Program-made: the position numbers and the translations under genes | Assembly (NCBI GenBank): GCA_030762175.1 | Contig: CM060831.1 | Coordinates: 126,501-190,500, forward strand | Source: Metallyticus violacea | Lineage: Eukaryota; Arthropoda; Insecta; Mantodea; Metallyticidae | Length of the DNA: 64,000 nucleotides | Reading direction: 5' to 3' | Notes under the pieces: generated by a model | Told to the model about the DNA's origin: nothing | Seen by the model: only the letters and a program-made list of their open reading frames with translations | Database searches by the model: none | Part shown: piece by piece, positions 58,350 through 64,000 of the stretch | Layout of the letters: every line of letters starts with the position of its first letter | Position numbering within the stretch: position 1 is the first letter of the stretch

Positions 58350-59330
58350 AAGTAATAATTTTTTTAAAAAAGGAAAATGCAAAATTAAAATCTAAAAACT
58401 GGGTGCAATAATGATTTCATTAGCGGCATTCGTGATGTCACTTCGAATACTGAAGCTTGCAATATCGGTTAGCTACGAACTAAATGTGCTGTATGATTTA
58501 AATAACGAACTGAACTATATTAATTCAAACTATAAACTACTATAATTAACATTTATGTAATAAAAATAGTTTTGACCTCTATTTGTATGCAAAAGTTGGG
58601 TGATCTAATTGCATTACTTTAGAAACAGTTGAAATTTCACTACTGGCATACGGGCTTGTCAACTGTCGGATATCAGAACAGTGGAATATCGGGGAAAATA
58701 CAAACCATATTTCTGTGAAGAAACTCCTTTTAATTCAATTGAAATATACTAAGATCCAATTACAGTTCCTGCTCAAGAACGAAAATTGTACTAATGGCGG
58801 TATCGATGATACTACGAATAAATATTAATATAAAAAATTACTAAACTAGTACCATTGACAACTATGTGAAGAAACAAAGCCATTGACGCTTAATTTAATA
58901 TAGAAAATGGAGAGATATTTCAAACGCTAAAAAGGAAGCTTAACTAACGGAATTCCGACTTTCACGGGCAGGTAGTTTAAAATGTGCACTATAGGTGAAA
59001 TTACAAACTCATAATAATTTAAACAATTAATCAACCAATACTACTTCATTTATTTTTATCAAAATAATGTTTGGTGGCTATTAAAACGTAAAAAATGTGA
59101 ATTGCGTTTTTAAAGAAAAAATCGAGATTTTACTAGCAGCATTCAGGTTGTCCCTTGCCGGCTACTGAATCAGGAGGGTTGTTGGTGAAATTAGGAACCA
59201 AATCTTTATTTAAAAAAACGGAACGATTAGTATTATTATATATGTAGAGAACAGAATTTGGTGCCTATTTCAAAGAATAATCACGATGAACTTATTATAT
59301 TTCAATCACAAAAAAGATATTAAAGTTTTT
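58350..59330 (+). repeat. Second array of the 185-bp satellite family, left part
   Basis: Monomers here have 'gccggc..tgaa', 'atatcgg', 'tgtgaagaaac' and 'taatttaatatagaaaa' in order, a diverged version of the 36.8-42.9 kb unit. Sites equivalent to 'gcagagaaact' lie at about 58720, 58868 and 59245. Confidence 0.7.
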
Positions 59331-59639
59331 ATTTTAAAGACTTTCTTATAATTCTAGATTCGTTTGAACCACTGGCGAGGAACGAAATAGAAATGCTATC
59401 GCACTCTCTCACTGAACACAGTTTCTTTTACAATATCTGCGCGGTACAACTTTTATAACCAATTAAATACTTCGCGTTGCTGTTTTGTTGTTTTATCGCG
59501 ACTTTTTCACACTAAATTCGCCGTAGTGACTTCAAATTTAATAATTTACTCGTCTGGGTGACGAAAGAACAAATATTTCACTTACACAGAACACAGCTTG
59601 AGACTTGTTGAACTACTAGCAACTCCCTGAAATATTTGA

Positions 59640-59960
59640 CTCAAAATATTAGCAACTGTGTAAAACCTCCCCGTGCTATCGTTGCATGAACTATTTGCGA
59701 CACCACGAATAGTTTCCAACTCCCCGAATATCCCAGGAATTTGGTTATTTAAGCGCTCTTAAAGTTTCATGATGCTTGTATTCAAAATAACATTCTGGAA
59801 GCTTCCTAAATTCTATCTTCTTATTGGCTAGATAACTGAATTTCAGAACCTTCTAGGAGCTAGATTCGAAAAACAGCCTTCTGGTTGGCTACAATTCCCA
59901 TTTACTTTTCAAATGGGCGAGTTATCCAAGCTACACTTGGCAATTTTCACATTTTTTAGG
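59640..59960 (-). promoter_or_regulatory. Candidate heat-shock-type promoter in a unique island
   Basis: A perfect heat-shock-element triplet TTCnnGAAnnTTC is at 59793-59805. A second site GAAnnTTCnnGGA (last unit near-consensus) is at 59846-59858. ATTGG (CCAAT on the minus strand) lies at 59823. On the minus strand a TATA-like 'ttaaataa' follows at about 59744-59751, some 40 bp from the first site. The downstream minus-strand sequence is A-rich, like an insect hsp leader, with 'gtgtaagtg' (a possible donor) near 59579. No hsp coding sequence follows; satellite monomers do. Elements are seen; activity and direction are inferred. Confidence 0.4.
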
Positions 59961-60081
59961 AATCGCTAGACAAAAGCACAGAAATTTCAGCTTTGTATCT
60001 ATATTGCTGTTCCAAGGACTTTTTCAGACAATAATAGAAAGGTCGTGGAGAAAACATTACTTGGACCTTGCCACTGACTCC

Positions 60082-60151
60082 GGAGAGTCGTGAACAAACA
60101 TACAACATTCGGGGTAGGAGAGTCGTGAACAAACATACAACATTCGGGGTA
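60082..60151. repeat. Perfect 35-bp tandem duplication
   Basis: The unit starting 'ggagagtcgtgaacaaacat' is repeated exactly at 60082-60116 and 60117-60151, inside the unique island. Confidence 0.9.
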
Positions 60152-60379
60152 GATACAACTTATATCAGCAATTTTGTATGATGAAATTTCTCTTATTATA
60201 TACTTATTCATTTCTCTGATGCGCATATTACCACTCTGCACTCTACTTACTTTCCTAGAATTATTATAGCATTACAAAATTATATACATAGAACAGAACA
60301 TACATTAATAAGCAATTAAATGGCAATACCTCCTATATTTCCGTAAGCCTACGGGAGTCGAAGCTGGGTATCCCGCTTC

Positions 60380-61850
60380 GAGTATTAATGTAAAAAAATT
60401 ACTAAATATTAGTATTGTCATCTATTTGAAGAAACTATGTAAATTTAGCCTTGTTCAATTTAACAATATTGTGGTCTAATTTCACTGCAGTAACGAAAAT
60501 ATGACTGCCGGCATCCAGAATGTCACTTGCCAGCAGCTGAAGCAGTACAGCATCGGTGATTGTACGAACTTAATATTATTAATGTAAAAATGTACTGAAG
60601 GTTTAGTAGTAAAATTATGTGGAAAAAACAGAGTATTTGCGTCTATTTCAATGTACAAGCAGGGCGATTCAATTACATTGCAATCCCAAGCAAAAAAGTT
60701 CTGCCACGACCATTCATGCTGTCACTGGTAGGTAGCTGAATATATGTGTTATTGCTAAAATCAGGAACCAAAATTGATTATATTAAACAATTAATTAATA
60801 TCATTGCCATTTATGTAAATCAACGTGGTCTTTAATGTATATTTAAATGTAGAAATTGTGATCAAATTATATTTGTACTGCATGAACGACATTATACTAC
60901 CGCATTTGGGCTGTCACCTGCTGACTAATTAAGCAGTAGAGTTTCAGTGAAAATACGAATTAAATATTAACATAGAATATATATATATATAGTCTTCTTG
61001 TCATAGAAGAACTCTAGCAGTTCGACATATAGCGATTACATTTGTTAGTGTTTTATTCTTTTCTGCTTTTCTAGTTTTACATATATAATATATAGATATA
61101 TACATCTATGAGGCAAAACTGGGTCATTTCATTAGCTATTTCAATGTAAAAAAAACGCTGATCCAATTAAGAGGACCATCATCTCACTACGAATCAAATA
61201 TAAATGTAAAAATTACTAAGCTATTAGCATTGGCATCTATGGGAAAAAAAACTAGGTCTATTTCATTGCAAAAGTATGGTTACCCTATTACACTTCCACC
61301 GCAAGAATGCAAATTTCACTATCGACATTTGGGCTGTTACCTGCCAGTAATGGAAGCAGTGCAGCTACATACTAAATATTATTTAATGTTAAAATATTCC
61401 CATACTACTGGTATGTCTTGTAAGAGGACAAATTGCTTCAATGATTCCTAATTAATGGGTGATTAAATTATATATCTACTACAAAAACAGTACCTTTACC
61501 ACAGAAGTTGGGGCTATCAGATGATGACAAAACATGCTGTTTAGTGTCAGTGATATCACAAACCAAATGTTACCAGCATTTCTCATTATCACCTTCTGGC
61601 AAATGAATCTGTGCCTCATCAGCAAAACTGAAAACAAAATTTCATTAATGTAAAAATATTAAGAACTATTAATATTTCATCTATATGGAGAAACTAAGGC
61701 TTTGACACCTATTTTAATGTTAATACTGCATGATTAAATTATATTTCAACTCAAAACTAATAAATTTGAAAGTTGCCGCTACTTTCTGATAGGTAAATCT
61801 TAGTAATTGCTGAAACATTATATTAAGAACAAAAATATAAATTGTAAAAT
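60380..61850 (+). repeat. Second array of the 185-bp satellite family, right part
   Basis: Monomers with 'tattaatgtaaaaa', 'tagtattgtcatctat', 'gaagaaact', 'gcctattt' and 'ccggcatc' recur at about 60425, 60617, 60820, 61238, 61425 and 61690, roughly every 185-200 bp. The array is interrupted by a PLE-type fragment at 60983-61080. Confidence 0.7.
60983..61080 (+). repeat. PLE1-type terminal motif inserted in the satellite
   Basis: The plus strand reads 'tcttcttgtcatagaagaac', 'tctagcagttcgacatatag' and 'agtgttttattcttttctgc'. This is the reverse complement of the left arm at 7957-8040, with scattered changes. It is flanked by AT dinucleotides on both sides, like the other copies. No PLE body is attached. 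Confidence 0.75.
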
Positions 61851-62639
61851 GTGCCATAGATAAAATCAACAAAATAAAACCAAATAATAAATATATTAAA
61901 TACGAAGGGAGAATCAACAATATGTAACAGTGAATTGCTTTTTCTAATAAATATTTCAGCTTACAGTAAATTCAAAAGAGCTTTAAACAAATAATATTTA
62001 TCATAGTACAATAAAAATGGCTTATATGTTTAACAGGGAGCAAATCTATATTAAACAGAGTGGACTTTATATACAGAATTGTGTAATTTCATTATATAAT
62101 TGACTTTTTCTTTAACACAAGGCAAATGTCTTATTTTTGAAATAGTTAAAAATTTGTCACATTTACCAACTATTACTAATATTTAACTTAACAAGTTTAA
62201 GAAAATTGACCTTATGTTTTGCTTTTATGTTTGTATTTGTTAGGGCATTTCATTTTTAATTATTTCTGGTACACTTAATTAAATTTTACATTTAGAATTA
62301 TCCCACCAAGATATTGCTTCAGGTATAGCTGTAGTTAAGAATATGCAAAACATTGTATAGTATATTTGAAAAGCTCATATACAAAAACTAAAAGAGAGCT
62401 TCACTTTTGATCAAAAAGAGATATAAAAACTATAGCTATAGATGAGAAGAATACGTATGAACATAAGCTACTAATGATGAAGAAATTGCAATTAAAGATA
62501 CATTTTTATTTTAAATATTTGCAATTGGTAAGAAAAACAAAATATCTATGGCTGCAGATTTTAACAGAAAGACTGCAAAGCAATATAATAAACTTAGGTG
62601 TTCATTTTTTTTATGCTAAATTCCACTTACATAAAAGTT
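61851..62639. other. AT-rich stretch, possible remnant of PLE2 N-terminal region
   Basis: At 62490-62640 one frame reads a Lys/Leu-rich helix-like sequence ('FKYLQLVRKTKYLWLQIL') that might be PLE N-terminal. Otherwise no gene seen. Confidence 0.3.
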
Positions 62640-62641
62640 AA

Positions 62642-62695
62642 GACACATTTCCGGAGAATCTCTCCCATCTTCAGATGTTCGCTGAACCGCCATTA
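62642..62695 (-). ncRNA. Hammerhead-ribozyme-like motif of Penelope-like element terminal repeat
   Basis: On the minus strand the sequence has CTGAAGA (62668-62674), a short stem-loop II (GGAGA pairing with TCTCC around GAT), then GAAA (62648-62651) and TGTGTC ending at 62642. That fits the hammerhead core CUGANGA / GAAA / UH, with the minimal stem III reported for Penelope-like elements and cleavage expected after GTC. Stem I pairing is poor, so activity is doubtful. The same upstream sequence 'ggttc.g.gaaca' appears at the right window edge in plus orientation. Confidence 0.55.
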
Positions 62696-62699
62696 TGTT

Positions 62700-63292
62700 T
62701 GAGCATTAAAACCTCAGTTGATCTAGTCAAAAAACTTAAAAATAGCAGAACTACAGCTAGAGATATAATGGTTTCATTTGATTTAAAAGCCTTATTCCTG
62801 AACATACCTATGGAGAAACCTATGCTTATGCTAAAAAAATGGTTAACATCAATAAATTTAAAAACAGAAGAAATAGAAGATTTAAAAAACCTGCTAACAT
62901 TTGCATTAAACAAAATTACTTCAGCTTCACAAAATAAAAAACCTAACCATGAGAAACCCTTTGTTATTCATAAGTTATTTGAAACACACATCACAAAAGC
63001 CTTCCCTTTAATTTTCAAGTCATGGTATAGGTATGTGGATGATATTTTTGCAATAATACCGAAGAAACAATCAATAGATGCCCTGAAACTTCTTAATTTG
63101 CAACATGAATCTATACAATTTCCCATAGAAGAAGAAAGAAATGGTTGGCTAACATTTCTAGATTTAAAAATCATTAGAAATGGAGATTGTTTGAATTTTG
63201 GAATTTACAGAAAAGAAACACATACAGAAAGCTACATAAAAATGAGAGTTATAACCCCATTCCACATAAGTAAGCAATATTTCATAGTTTAG
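62700..63292 (+). pseudogene. PLE2 reverse transcriptase, internally deleted
   Basis: The frame 62675-63292 starts in terminal-repeat sequence; PLE similarity begins at about 62710. It reads 'DLVKKLKNSRTTARDIMVSFDLKALFLNIPMEK', the 'SFDV.SL.TNIP' RT motif, and later the active site 'WYRYVDDIFAI' (63023-63054), then 'GWLTFLDLKIIRNGD'. The segment carrying 'G..MG...SP..AN' between them is missing, so part of the palm is deleted. The rest is an uninterrupted 205-codon frame, so this copy is less decayed than PLE1. Confidence 0.85.
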
Positions 63293-63538
63293 CACACAGA
63301 TTGATGAATATTCCACTCACAGAAACAGAGTACAAAATAGAATACAAATAATAAAGATGGCTATAATCAATGGTTTCAACCAAGACACAGCAATAAAAAT
63401 TATCAATAAATCTAAGACAAAAAGGGATAAGGGAAGTTTCCACACTGAAAAACACAAAAGAAAAATACAAATTTAAAAGTTTACCTACCATCCAATTTAT
63501 CACACAAGTTCAAGAAAATTATCAAAGAACATGGGATA

Positions 63539-64000
63539 ATGTTAGGCCCAAAGAATAGATACAACATCAAGAATTTATTAGGTTGCACAGTAAAAGACTC
63601 CATATCAACAGAACAGAAATTGGGAATTTATGAAATAAAATGTGCAGATTGTGAGGAGAGCTACTTAGGCAAAACAAAGAAAAATTTGGAAATTGGGAGA
63701 AAGAACATTTTAGGAATATTCAGTTTAAGCAGGTGGATAAATCAGCAGTAGCAGCTCACTTTTGAACCAAAAACCAGGAAATAAAACCAGAAATTAAACA
63801 ACTGAAACATCTTCACAAGCCATTGGAGTTATCCACTTGGAAAAAAAAATTTATATTAAAAAATAGAGAAAACCTAATGAATTTAGAGTTTCCTCCTATG
63901 GATGAACTCGGCAATTTCCTACTTCAAGGAACAGAGGCCACCACAGAAACATCCAGGTGTCCAGCCATTGTTTCGAGTAATGGTGGTTCGGTGAACAACT
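63539..64000 (+). pseudogene. PLE2 GIY-YIG endonuclease and C-terminus, running to the window edge
   Basis: 'KLGIYEIKCADCEESYLGKTKKNLEI' holds the G-I-Y strand, the Cys pair and the Y-L-G strand of the PLE endonuclease; both tyrosines are kept. After 63751 the similarity continues in another frame with 'SAVAAHF' and the PLE C-terminal pattern 'KKKFILKNRENLMNLEFPP' (about 63835-63900). At 63974-64000 the sequence matches the terminal-repeat flank of the hammerhead-like motif and is cut by the window edge just as CTGA would begin. Confidence 0.8.

Overview
The window looks like a slice of an arthropod nuclear genome, most likely an insect and possibly a polyneopteran. It is AT-rich and full of decayed transposable elements and microsatellites, with no long intact host gene. 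The taxonomic call is an inference from the repeat types (I/Nimb-like and jockey-like LINEs, Penelope-like elements, mariner relics, tRNA-derived SINEs, a Polinton/adintovirus-like block). No ribosomal RNA, free-standing tRNA gene, CRISPR array or bacterial operon was seen.

Layout. Bases 1-3.7 kb hold the right-hand part of an integrated Polinton/adintovirus-like DNA element: end of a penton-like gene, a pX/pVI-like minor protein, a broken hexon-like major capsid gene, then five small ORFs, subterminal repeats and an inverted repeat. At 4.1-4.5 kb is a CGGBP1/BED-finger relic. At 4.8-8.1 kb is a minus-strand Penelope-like element (PLE1) bounded by related terminal motifs, one of them part of a long hairpin. 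At 8.7-11.6 kb are a mariner relic and a long decayed copy of an uncharacterised insect repeat-associated protein. LINE1, an I/Nimb-like element on the minus strand, fills 11.87-17.99 kb. It is flanked by a 9-bp target-site duplication and has a SINE inside its RNase H domain.

The stretch 18-24 kb is mostly non-coding, with a mariner relic, two SINE families and small tandem arrays. At 24.2-36.8 kb is a nested retrotransposon block. It holds LINE4 (jockey-like, minus), LINE3 (jockey-like, plus) split inside ORF1 by LINE2 (a relative of LINE1, 26.30-32.18 kb), and a LINE5 fragment.

From 36.83 to about 42.95 kb runs a decayed tandem array of roughly 185-bp monomers. The monomers fall into about five types that recur in order, giving a higher-order period near 915 bp. 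The same family appears at 24.07-24.22 kb and 58.35-61.85 kb. The second array is interrupted by a unique 1-kb island that carries heat-shock-element-like sites and a TATA-like site, so one possible reading is a heat-inducible satellite RNA locus. Between the arrays (43-58 kb) lie a 0.8-0.9 kb tandem duplication, a SINE inserted in a GT microsatellite, mariner and hAT-MITE relics, and one candidate signal-peptide exon. The right end (62.6-64 kb) is a second Penelope-like element (PLE2) with RT and GIY-YIG remnants and a hammerhead-ribozyme-like motif.

The elements do not form a pathway. They record successive insertions. SINE family A shares its 3' tail with LINE2, suggesting LINE-dependent mobilisation. 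Most coding remnants carry stops or frameshifts.
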